A DNA stretch of 37,034 nt. It comes from a bacterium (lineage in GTDB: Archaea > Nanobdellota > Nanobdellia > SCGC-AAA011-G17 > GW2011-AR17). Shown here piece by piece: positions 31,227 through 37,034 of this stretch (position 1 is its first letter; every line of letters begins with the position of its first letter). The position numbers were made by a program, and so were the translations under genes. Below the pieces are notes generated by a model. That model saw nothing but the letters and a program-made list of their open reading frames with translations, searched no databases and was not told the DNA's origin. Location: the NCBI GenBank assembly GCA_030697685.1, contig JAUYPF010000028.1, positions 1-37,034 of the forward strand, read 5' to 3'.

Positions 31227-32182
31227 TATTCTGTAAACTCCTTCATTGCTTGTAAAATAACTGCTTGATAATTTTCTTTTTCAGAAAGTACAGGAATAGT
31301 TTCAAGTGTATACATTTTATTTATAGAATTCCCATCACCATTCACACGCACCCAGTCTAAATATTGTATAGCAAGATTATTAAATTCCAACGAATGTTCA
31401 TTTATTTCTTGGACATGATCTTCTTCTGTTTGTACAATCATTAAATGATCAACCTTAAAATAAGGAACAAAGCGTAATGCTTCTCTTTCTACCCAATAAT
31501 CTTCATCATCACAAGTAATTCCTTCTTTAACAGCCCCACTATCAGTACAGCCAGTACTAACATAATTTCTGTTCACCGGTCCTTCCCATTCAATATAATA
31601 TGAAATTTCTGGTTGAAATCTTCCAAGCATTCCAGAAGCCATAGCAACTCCATAGGAATAGGAAACAACACCTAGTTTTTCTTCATCAACATTTTCATAA
31701 GAAGCTAAAAATCTATACAAATTATAAAGTCCATCTTGATCATCATATCCATTATAATCTATTTCTCCTTCACTTAATCCTCTGCCTTCTGCACTAAATA
31801 TCAAAACTATAAACCCTTCAGATACAATTTTTTCAACAATTGAAAATTTTTTATCTACTCCAGAAGGTTTTAGCAAACTATTTTTAGACCCTATTCCTCC
31901 TGGCACAAGAATAACTGCAGGAACATCTTCTAAAATTTCTTTTTGTGAATACACAGAAACATCCCACCGAGAGCCAGTACTGGGATTTTCAATAAGATAA
32001 TCCTTTTGAATAATTTTATTACCCTCAAAAGAATATTCCTTTGTTTCAATAAGGCTAGAAGAAATTTCTGTTAAAATAATCTCCTTCTCTACTTCTTTAT
32101 AATCATACGTTTCTCGATCATAAGAAGTATCAATACTGCAAGAGCTAATAACAATAAAAAATAGGATAATAATCATCTTCAT
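31226..32182 (-). CDS. Lipoprotein alpha/beta hydrolase
   Basis: The ATG at 32182 (MKMIIILFFIVISSC) is preferred to 32203 because the TATA-like CTATTTTAAT lies about 24 bp before it. The 318-residue protein has a lipoprotein signal with lipobox ISSC, so it should sit on the outer membrane face. The hydrolase part includes VILVPGGIGSKN (oxyanion region), GRGLSEGE, and the nucleophile elbow VSYSYGVAMA, where the usual first Gly of GxSxG is Ser. An acidic Asp and His follow in TEEDHVQE, close together. It resembles dienelactone-hydrolase and S9-type esterase or peptidases. The substrate is unknown. It is the first gene of a three-gene operon. Confidence 0.78.
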   Translation of the reverse strand: MKMIIILFFIVISSCSIDTSYDRETYDYKEVEKEIILTEISSSLIETKEYSFEGNKIIQKDYLIENPSTGSRWDVSVYSQKEILEDVPAVILVPGGIGSKNSLLKPSGVDKKFSIVEKIVSEGFIVLIFSAEGRGLSEGEIDYNGYDDQDGLYNLYRFLASYENVDEEKLGVVSYSYGVAMASGMLGRFQPEISYYIEWEGPVNRNYVSTGCTDSGAVKEGITCDDEDYWVEREALRFVPYFKVDHLMIVQTEEDHVQEINEHSLEFNNLAIQYLDWVRVNGDGNSINKMYTLETIPVLSEKENYQAVILQAMKEFTE

Positions 32183-32219
32183 AGACTTAGAAGAGTAAAT
32201 CAAATTAAAATAGTTTGTG

Positions 32220-32948
32220 TTATACAGAAATTCCTTTTTTTCTTAAAGTTTCAATTTCTTCAAATGTGAGTAATCTTAATGGTTCTTCATTTCCTGCATT
32301 CATTTCATCAATAGCGTATTGTAATCGCCTATCAAGATTTTCAGTAGCAATAAACTTCGCAGCTATAACTCCTTTTACTTTCTGATCATATACTAAGTCA
32401 AACTTTGTCAATGTTTCTAATACCTCTAGATTCATTACAGTAAGCAATTCTCTTTCTGTAATCCATTCAGGTGCTCTTTGAGATTGTCTATAATCTGCAA
32501 TAACACCTCCAGTAAATTTTACAACTTCTAATCTAGGCCTCTGCTGCTTATAATATGTAACATGCCCAAATTCCTGTGCTTGCCTTTCTAATCCTAATAA
32601 CTTTATTCTTTTTCGAATTTCTTCCCTAGTCCCTGTTCGTGAAGGTTTAAATGGCCCTTGATCCCAATTATAAAATACAGAATCATCAAACACAGAAACA
32701 CAAGCAACTTTCTCTTTTCCAAGAAATCGCATAAATTTGTTTAAAGCTTCTTGTTCAGGTTTATAGCTTGAATCACTATGCACAACAACAAGATACTTTT
32801 CTTGATCTCTTTCTAAAGAAATAAATCTTCTTATCTCTGCATCATTATATCCAAAGACCTTATTTGGTGAAATCGAAGAAAAAGTTCCTCTACTACGCAA
32901 TTCTTCTACTAAGTATTCTTTAATAGCTTCCCTTTCCCTAAGCCCCAT
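32220..32948 (-). CDS. Hypothetical protein (242 aa)
   Basis: Not recognised. The ATG at 32948 (MGLREREAIKEYLVEEL) is preferred: an ATAAATAAC box is centred 24 bp before it, which fits a leaderless message. An open frame continues upstream to 33119, but its extra 57 residues would be encoded by the hairpin-rich end of the adjacent tnpB element and have unlike composition. The protein shows LERDQEKYLVVVHSDSSYKP, a strand-rich CVSVFDDSVFYNWDQGPFKP, a basic helix EEIRKRIKLLGLERQAQEFG and the C-terminal LRLLTFEEIETLRKKG. No signal or membrane segment. The VVVHSD strand may belong to a nucleotide or metal-binding fold, which is speculation. Confidence 0.55.
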   Translation of the reverse strand: MGLREREAIKEYLVEELRSRGTFSSISPNKVFGYNDAEIRRFISLERDQEKYLVVVHSDSSYKPEQEALNKFMRFLGKEKVACVSVFDDSVFYNWDQGPFKPSRTGTREEIRKRIKLLGLERQAQEFGHVTYYKQQRPRLEVVKFTGGVIADYRQSQRAPEWITERELLTVMNLEVLETLTKFDLVYDQKVKGVIAAKFIATENLDRRLQYAIDEMNAGNEEPLRLLTFEEIETLRKKGISV

Positions 32949-32996
32949 AGGTAAATAAAAGTTTAAGTTATTTATTTCCTTTTGGGTAAAATACCT

Positions 32997-33078
32997 CGCA
33001 GCTTGCTGCGATAGTTTTTCATAGTGAAGCTTTGGACAATGCTTGGACAAAATTATTTTGTCACTACAAGCCTTGTAG
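32997..33078. repeat. Three perfect hairpins in the left part of the tnpB element
   Basis: Within 82 bases lie three perfect inverted repeats: CGCAGC-TT-GCTGCG (32997-33010), GACAAAAT-T-ATTTTGTC (33046-33062) and CTACAAG-C-CTTGTAG (33064-33078). The direct repeat TTGGACAA also occurs twice at about 33032-33051. The first hairpin matches the right-end hairpin; the other two have no counterpart there. The density suggests a structured DNA or RNA region, such as a transposon end or a regulatory RNA upstream of tnpB. Confidence 0.65.
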
Positions 33079-33114
33079 CCATTGAATTTGACCTCATGGA
33101 CAGTCGGACATGTT

Positions 33115-33144
33115 GGCATGTGGTGCGCGCCAGGCTTATAAATA
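33115..33144 (+). promoter_or_regulatory. tnpB promoter with GC-rich element
   Basis: GGCATGTGGTGCGCGC (33115-33130) precedes a TATA box CTTATAAATA (33135-33144), which lies 26 bp before the tnpB ATG, giving a leaderless message. The GC-rich block resembles the one before the BRO gene TATA box at 3042-3055. Confidence 0.55.
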
Positions 33145-33165
33145 CTTTTTGCTTATCTTTATTTT

Positions 33166-34287
33166 ATGCAACGCACTGTGAGTTTGGTCTTGGAGAAAAA
33201 TAAGGATTTGTATGCTTTGATTATTTTATATAATCGTATTGCGAATGTGCATATCCAGTATTGCTTAGAAAATCAAACTCTTTCTAAGAATGATTTGCAT
33301 CATTTGCTTTACAAAGAAATAAGAAAAAAATATCCAAAGTTTCCTAGTGCATTGATTCAATGTGCACGCGATCATGCAGTAGAAATGTTGAAAGGGAATA
33401 AGATGAATGTTCAAACAAAAAAGCGTTTGGATTCTTCGATTCGCTTTGATAGGAGAACGATGAAGGTATTTTTAGAGTCTGGGACTTTGCAACTCACGAC
33501 TCATGTTGGAAGAAATAAATACCCAGTAAAAGTTCCTGTACATTTCCAGAAATATTTTTCTTGGGAAGTGAAGTCATTGAACCTTGGAATCAATAAAAAA
33601 CATTGTCTCGTGAAGGTTGTTGTTGAGGGCAAAGTTCCTGAGCAAAGCAGATGCAGTGAAGTCCTTGGTATTGATTTGGGATTGAGAAATTTTGCTGCAC
33701 TCAGTGATGGACAAATTATCCCTAGTAAAGAAATCAATCGTGTAAAAAGAAAATATGCTCATCTGAGAAAAGAACTCCAGTCAAAAGGCACTCGTGCTGC
33801 AAAGCAAAAGTTACAGGCTTTAGCAGGACGAGAAAGACGGTTTATGAGCGGCTGGAATCATAACTTGACAAAGTATCTTGCATCGCTTCCTTATGGAGCA
33901 TTTGCAGTGGAAGATTTGAAAGGCATTCGTAGTGGAAGAAAAGGAAAAGTGTTCAACAGAAGGAGAAGCAACTGGGCATATGCACAGTTCCGAAGTTATC
34001 TGCAATACAAAGCAGAAGAACAAGGAAAATTTGTTCTGTTAATCGACCCAAAATACACTTCCCAGCAATGCAAAAACTGTTTGTACATTGCAAAAGAAAA
34101 CAGAAAAGGAAAAATCTTTCATTGTCAAAAATGCAACTACATCTCAGATGCAGACACTAACGCAAGCAAAAACATCTCTCGAAGAGGATCAAAAATCTTC
34201 TTTGAGCAGGCTGTTGTAAACCAGCCATATATCTCAAACTATGAGGCATTGCTTCGTTTAGAGAAAATACATATATCTGCAGCGTAA
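33166..34287 (+). CDS. tnpB: TnpB, RNA-guided nuclease of an IS605-type element
   Basis: TnpB proteins are RNA-guided DNA endonucleases encoded by IS200/IS605 transposons and are ancestral to Cas12. The 373-residue protein has an intact RuvC-like centre: Asp170 in LGIDLGLRNFA, Glu249 in FAVEDLKGIR and Asp330 in SDADTNASKNI. The zinc finger is CKNC and CQKC (Cys302, 305, 320, 323). The basic region KGKVFNRRRSNWAYAQFRSY is typical. Nothing is truncated, so it is likely active. The end of the gene overlaps the right-end structure at 34276-34323, where the guide RNA scaffold is expected by analogy with known systems. Confidence 0.93.
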   Translation: MQRTVSLVLEKNKDLYALIILYNRIANVHIQYCLENQTLSKNDLHHLLYKEIRKKYPKFPSALIQCARDHAVEMLKGNKMNVQTKKRLDSSIRFDRRTMKVFLESGTLQLTTHVGRNKYPVKVPVHFQKYFSWEVKSLNLGINKKHCLVKVVVEGKVPEQSRCSEVLGIDLGLRNFAALSDGQIIPSKEINRVKRKYAHLRKELQSKGTRAAKQKLQALAGRERRFMSGWNHNLTKYLASLPYGAFAVEDLKGIRSGRKGKVFNRRRSNWAYAQFRSYLQYKAEEQGKFVLLIDPKYTSQQCKNCLYIAKENRKGKIFHCQKCNYISDADTNASKNISRRGSKIFFEQAVVNQPYISNYEALLRLEKIHISAA

Positions 34288-34323
34288 TGCCCCACAGCTT
34301 GCTGTGATGTGGATAGCTGCAGA
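34276..34323 (+). ncRNA. Right-end nested hairpin, probable 3' part of the TnpB guide RNA
   Basis: An outer 8-bp stem TCTGCAGC (34276-34283) pairs with GCTGCAGA (34316-34323) and encloses the inner hairpin CACAGC-TT-GCTGTG (34293-34306). The outer left arm overlaps the last codons of tnpB, whose TAA is at 34285-34287. In characterised TnpB systems the guide RNA scaffold covers the 3' end of tnpB and the right end, with the guide taken from flanking DNA. If so, the guide would begin close to 34324 and further. That assignment is by analogy. Confidence 0.5.
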
Positions 34324-34356
34324 GAAAAATGTAGGTTTACAAGGAGTTATGTGATA

Positions 34357-34554
34357 TTATTCTTCTTCGTCTTCTTCCTCATCCTCTTCATCATTATTAG
34401 CTTCGAGTTCTTCCCATAAAGCTTCTTCTGCTTCTTCAAATTCTTCTTCGCTAATAATCCCTTTTTTGATAAGAAGATCAATGAGTGCATCAATCTTATT
34501 ATATGCTGCAACAGCAATCTCTTCTGTGTCTAAATCTTCATGTTTATGTTCCAT
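34357..34554 (-). CDS. Small acidic protein (65 aa)
   Basis: Not recognised. The ATG at 34554 (MEHKHEDLDTEEIAVAAYNK) is supported by GGAGG seven bases upstream; a TTG seven codons earlier has no such site. The protein has a helical middle (KIDALIDLLIKKGIISEEEF) that may form a helix-turn-helix-like or coiled pair, and a tail of nearly continuous Asp/Glu. It lies 28 bases after the aminotransferase on the same strand and may be co-transcribed. The acidic tail could bind a basic partner. Function unknown. Confidence 0.68.
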   Translation of the reverse strand: MEHKHEDLDTEEIAVAAYNKIDALIDLLIKKGIISEEEFEEAEEALWEELEANNDEEDEEEDEEE

Positions 34555-34582
34555 TTTGTGTTCCTCCAAAGGCAAGCAAAAT

Positions 34583-35749
34583 CTAATGTTTCTTTAAAAA
34601 TCTTTCTAATCTATGCATAGCTTTTTCAATTTTAGCATATTCAGTAGCATAGCTCAAGCGAATATATCCCTCTCCCTCACTTCCAAATTCTGTTCCAGGA
34701 ACAACAGCAACCTTTTCTGTTTTAAGCAGAGCATTTGCAAAAGCAAAACTATTTTTATTATACTCTGAAATATTGGAAAAAGTATAAAATGCACCTTCTG
34801 GTTTTACTGTAGGCAATCCCATCTCATTGAGGCGTTTCACTATGAATATTCTTCTCTGGTCATATTCTTTTCTCATTTTTTCAATATATTTTGGATGCAG
34901 AGTGAGTGCTTTCACACCTAAAAGTTGAGATACATGGGGGGCACAGAGGCTCATATAATGTGTCGATTTCTCCATAGCGTCAATCATTTTCTGCTGGCCA
35001 GCAGCATAGCCTAAACGAAATCCACAAAGTGCATAGGACTTAGAAAAAGTATGAAAAGTAAGAACATAGTCTTTCATTCCATTAAAACAACCTATAGAGA
35101 TATGTTTTTTTCCATCATAGATTAGTTTTTCATATGCCTCATCAGAAAAAACAAATAAATCTTTATCAACTGCAATATCTGCAATTTCTTCGAGAATTTT
35201 TTTACTCAAAACAGTCCCAGTAGGATTGGAAGGAGTATTCAAAAGAATGATTCTTGTTTTTTTTGTCACAGCTTTTTTAATTAAATCAGGATTAATCACA
35301 AATTTTTCTTCTTCTTTCAAGGGAACATAAGAAGGCACTCCATTCACTAATTCTATTGCAGGGATATATCCTAGATATCCAGGATTAGAAAGAATAACTT
35401 CCTCACCAGGGTCAAGGGCAGAAAGAAATCCTGCAAACAATGCTTGCTGTGATCCTGCTGTTACAAGGACTTCATCTGCGGAAACTTTAATCTTGTTTTC
35501 TTTGTGTAATTTCCTTGCTATTGCTTCTCGGAGTTCTGGAATTCCTTGTCCAGAAGTATAATGATTGAGATTATTCTGTTTGTGTTTGCGCACAATTTTT
35601 TTGAGTTCTCGAACGAGCGGTCTAGGCAAGTTAAAATCAGGTTCTCCAATGCTCAAAGAAAGAGTCTCTTTATTCTCTGCTGCAATTCTTGTGAGCTTCT
35701 CAATAATAGTACTTGGAAGATCACGTTCTCTTTCAGACACCTCTTTCAT
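34583..35749 (-). CDS. Class I/II aminotransferase (aspartate aminotransferase-like)
   Basis: The 388-residue protein is a PLP-dependent fold-type I aminotransferase. The Schiff-base lysine is Lys237 in TFSKSYALCGFRLGY; other cofactor residues are Asn175 in NTPSNPTG, Asp203 in FSDEAYEKL and Arg245. The N-terminal LSLSIGEPDFNLP and YTSGQGIPELREAIA and the C-terminal RLSYATEYAKIEKA are as in archaeal aspartate or aromatic aminotransferases; which amino acid is used cannot be said. A TATA-like CTATTTTAA lies about 27 bp before the ATG. All conserved residues are in place. Confidence 0.94.
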   Translation of the reverse strand: MKEVSERERDLPSTIIEKLTRIAAENKETLSLSIGEPDFNLPRPLVRELKKIVRKHKQNNLNHYTSGQGIPELREAIARKLHKENKIKVSADEVLVTAGSQQALFAGFLSALDPGEEVILSNPGYLGYIPAIELVNGVPSYVPLKEEEKFVINPDLIKKAVTKKTRIILLNTPSNPTGTVLSKKILEEIADIAVDKDLFVFSDEAYEKLIYDGKKHISIGCFNGMKDYVLTFHTFSKSYALCGFRLGYAAGQQKMIDAMEKSTHYMSLCAPHVSQLLGVKALTLHPKYIEKMRKEYDQRRIFIVKRLNEMGLPTVKPEGAFYTFSNISEYNKNSFAFANALLKTEKVAVVPGTEFGSEGEGYIRLSYATEYAKIEKAMHRLERFLKKH

Positions 35750-35944
35750 TCTATCTTTTAAAGAAAGGAGCTTAAAATAGTTTTTGGAAAAGTGCAGTAT
35801 TTCTGGCTAAATGTGCCGTTACACTTTCAAAAAAAGAGAGATAATGGTAAATATGTAGGGGTACAAATCTTTCGTCCAATAACCTTTTAGTTATATAATC
35901 TAACAGAAAAGCTTAAATACTCCTTAGATGTTATATTAACTAAC

Positions 35945-36274
35945 ATGATAACAAATAAGCAAATCCTTATTTTTAAACACTCTGCTGACACATTGTATAA
36001 TGCCAAAGATTATACTTCTTCAACAATTCTTTACTTTAAAACTCTTTTTGCAGTTCAAGATATTCTCCTCTTAAAAAAAATTGGCGAATCCCCAAAAGAT
36101 CATACGATGCGTTTTGGAAAGCTAAAAGTACATTTTCCTGATCTTTTTCAAGAATTAGATCTAGAGTTTGACACATATAGGGATACATATTCTAAAATTA
36201 TTGACAAAGCAACCTGTGAAAGAATAAAAAGGATAGTAGAAAATGATATTAAGAAATACCAAATTAAGGAATAA
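35945..36274 (+). CDS. HEPN-domain-like protein
   Basis: The 109-residue, all-helical protein resembles small archaeal HEPN proteins: ADTLYNAKDYTSSTILYFKT matches the first two helices. A motif R-x6-H (Arg56 to His63, MRFGKLKVH) is present, compatible with the RNase motif of HEPN toxins though its location is not the usual one. It overlaps the nucleotidyltransferase gene by 32 bases, the layout of HEPN-MNT toxin-antitoxin pairs. A TATA-like CTTAAATAC at 35912-35920 lies 28 bp before the ATG, so the message is probably leaderless. The gap upstream (35750-35944) holds only promoter sequence as far as I can see. Confidence 0.68.
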   Translation: MITNKQILIFKHSADTLYNAKDYTSSTILYFKTLFAVQDILLLKKIGESPKDHTMRFGKLKVHFPDLFQELDLEFDTYRDTYSKIIDKATCERIKRIVENDIKKYQIKE

Positions 36275-36842
36275 TCTCAAAAAAATAGTGCAAGCAAACA
36301 AATCTATAGAGGATATACTCCTCTTTGGATCAATTATAAGGGGAAAACAGCATCCTCAAGATATAGATATAATTGTTTTATTTAAAAGCAAAGTAGATAA
36401 GGCTGCAGAATACAAAATAAGAAAAGAATTAGAGAAGTATGAAAAAAACATTTCAATAGTCTCTAAGACAAAAAAGACTGCTCTTGAACAAACTTTTGAT
36501 GCAAGAGAGAGTATTCTTTTCGAGTGTATAAGCCTACTTTCTGGAAAAAATTTGGCAAAAGAGTATGGTTTTTCCTCATTAGGGATGTTAAAATATAAAA
36601 TAAAAGGTTGGACAAATCTTCAAAAAACCAAATTTTATCATGCGTTAAACGGTCGTTCTGGTAAAGAAGGGATATTAGGGCAACTGAGTGGTATAAAGCT
36701 CTCTGATAATATTATTCTTGCTCCATTAAACAAAATAGAGCTTATGAAAGCGTTTTTAGATTCTTGGGAAATAGAGTACCTCTATATCCCATTACTTATT
36801 CCTGACAGAATGAATCATAAAAACATCCTTGAAGGACTCTGA
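36243..36842 (+). CDS. MNT-type nucleotidyltransferase with extra C-terminal domain
   Basis: The 199-residue protein has a minimal nucleotidyltransferase domain in the first 90 residues: LLFGSIIRGKQHPQDIDIIV, with Gly29-Ser30 and the metal-binding Asp40 and Asp42. In HEPN-MNT pairs this enzyme modifies or inhibits the HEPN partner, for example by AMP transfer. Unlike minimal partners of about 100 residues, it has about 100 further residues (GFSSLGMLKYKIKGWTNLQK, then GKEGILGQLSGIKLSDNIIL) that I do not recognise. The start overlaps the HEPN gene by 32 bases; a GTG further down is an alternative but no ribosome binding site decides. Confidence 0.75.
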   Translation: MILRNTKLRNNLKKIVQANKSIEDILLFGSIIRGKQHPQDIDIIVLFKSKVDKAAEYKIRKELEKYEKNISIVSKTKKTALEQTFDARESILFECISLLSGKNLAKEYGFSSLGMLKYKIKGWTNLQKTKFYHALNGRSGKEGILGQLSGIKLSDNIILAPLNKIELMKAFLDSWEIEYLYIPLLIPDRMNHKNILEGL

Positions 36843-36935
36843 AGCTTTTTTTGGTAGTTACTCCTTTAAAAAGACAAAAAGTATATAAACTAGGAAAGAT
36901 CCTAAATAACAAGAAAAAGAGTGAAAAGGAGAAAA

Positions 36936-37034
36936 ATGGTAGAAACAATCGCAATTCATAGAAGTAAGCCTTTAACTGGTTCACTACATTATGTTCCGGA
37001 TAAGAATCAAGCATTAATCTGTGCTTTGGAGTCT
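36936..37034 (+). CDS. Start of an unidentified gene, cut by the window end
   Basis: The frame starts with ATG at 36936 after an AAGGAGAAA ribosome binding site, with a TATA box (GTATATAAAC) about 50 bp upstream, and stays open to the window end. The 33 visible residues begin MVETIAIHRSKPLTGSLHYV and continue PDKNQALICALES. No family can be named from this stretch. Confidence 0.6.
   Translation, partial: MVETIAIHRSKPLTGSLHYVPDKNQALICALES

Larger units (their letters stand above)
32990..34325 (+). mobile_element. IS200/IS605-type tnpB-only element with terminal hairpins
   Basis: A tnpB gene is flanked by related hairpins: CGCAGCTTGCTGCG at 32997-33010 on the left and CACAGCTTGCTGTG at 34293-34306 on the right, differing by compensating changes. 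This is the arrangement of IS200/IS605 family ends, which have no terminal inverted repeats and are recognised as hairpins. No tnpA transposase is present, so the element is of the IS1341 (tnpB-only) kind and would need a transposase in trans. Exact ends cannot be placed; boundaries are approximate. Confidence 0.65.

Noticed and set aside
32949-33119. N-terminal extension of the hypothetical protein at 32220 up to 33119
   Set aside because: The extra 57 codons run through perfect hairpins of the tnpB element end, and a TATA box lies at the right distance before the internal ATG at 32948.
24-37034. tRNA, rRNA or CRISPR features
   Set aside because: No T-loop GTTCRANYC arms with matching acceptor stems and no regularly spaced repeats were found by eye on either strand.

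Overview
The window is AT-rich archaeal DNA. It carries Kae1, archaeal TruD, a two-subunit ADP-forming acetyl-CoA synthetase, an XPD-type helicase, and a GTPase/DUF2073/Zn-ribbon (OapABC-type) operon. Many genes have a TATA box centred about 24-29 bp upstream of the ATG and no ribosome binding site, which fits largely leaderless transcription. Small genes, short spacers and this gene mix suggest a DPANN lineage of the Woesearchaeota/Pacearchaeota kind. That placement is inference; there is no rRNA in the window.

Layout. 1-4000: a YchF/Obg-type GTPase, then an accessory patch with a zinc-finger/AbrB regulator, a DinD homologue, a NUDIX hydrolase and a BRO-family antirepressor gene interrupted by one in-frame TAG. 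4057-6840: an IMP dehydrogenase/GMP reductase family gene with a 453-residue intein placed so that the catalytic cysteine is the +1 extein residue. 6886-9956: two small membrane proteins, then a redox group (NDH-2-like flavoprotein, DCC thiol oxidoreductase, cupredoxin-like lipoprotein, a 59-residue Cys-rich protein, DoxX). 9992-16458: Kae1, a frameshifted winged-helix gene divergent from an intact one, an S-layer-like protein, and an operon of XPD-like helicase, HTH protein and PIN protein. 16578-25521: a 1088-residue secreted repeat protein, an AbrB-PhoU regulator, a membrane-linked APH-type kinase, the OapABC-type operon, TruD and two small hypotheticals. 25561-31092: divergent acetyl-CoA synthetase subunits, another small membrane-protein operon, a DUF433/DUF5615 toxin-antitoxin pair flanked by two copies of a small zinc-ribbon gene, a membrane protein plus SDR, and an operon ending in an odd agmatinase-like protein. 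31226-37034: a lipoprotein hydrolase, an unknown protein, a tnpB element with terminal hairpins, an aminotransferase with a small acidic partner, a HEPN/nucleotidyltransferase pair, and the start of one more gene.

The most interesting signal is regulatory. A 13-bp palindrome, CGGAA-N3-TTCCG, occurs upstream of four transcription units: dinD-like, the membrane pair at 7250, the frameshifted winged-helix gene at 11223, and the 29-residue membrane peptide operon at 27650. Its centre lies 53 or 54 bp from the start codon each time, always in the same orientation and just upstream of the TATA region; two units also have a second weaker copy further out. This looks like the operator of an undescribed, possibly DNA-damage or stress related, archaeal regulon. 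The winged-helix protein encoded from 11361, divergent from one target, is a candidate regulator.

Several genes are broken or unusual: the BRO gene (TAG immediately followed by ATG), the winged-helix gene (one base missing in a G run), one zinc-ribbon copy (frame lost), and the agmatinase homologue (several conserved positions changed). No tRNA, rRNA or CRISPR array was seen, and no stretch above 300 bases lacks a feature.
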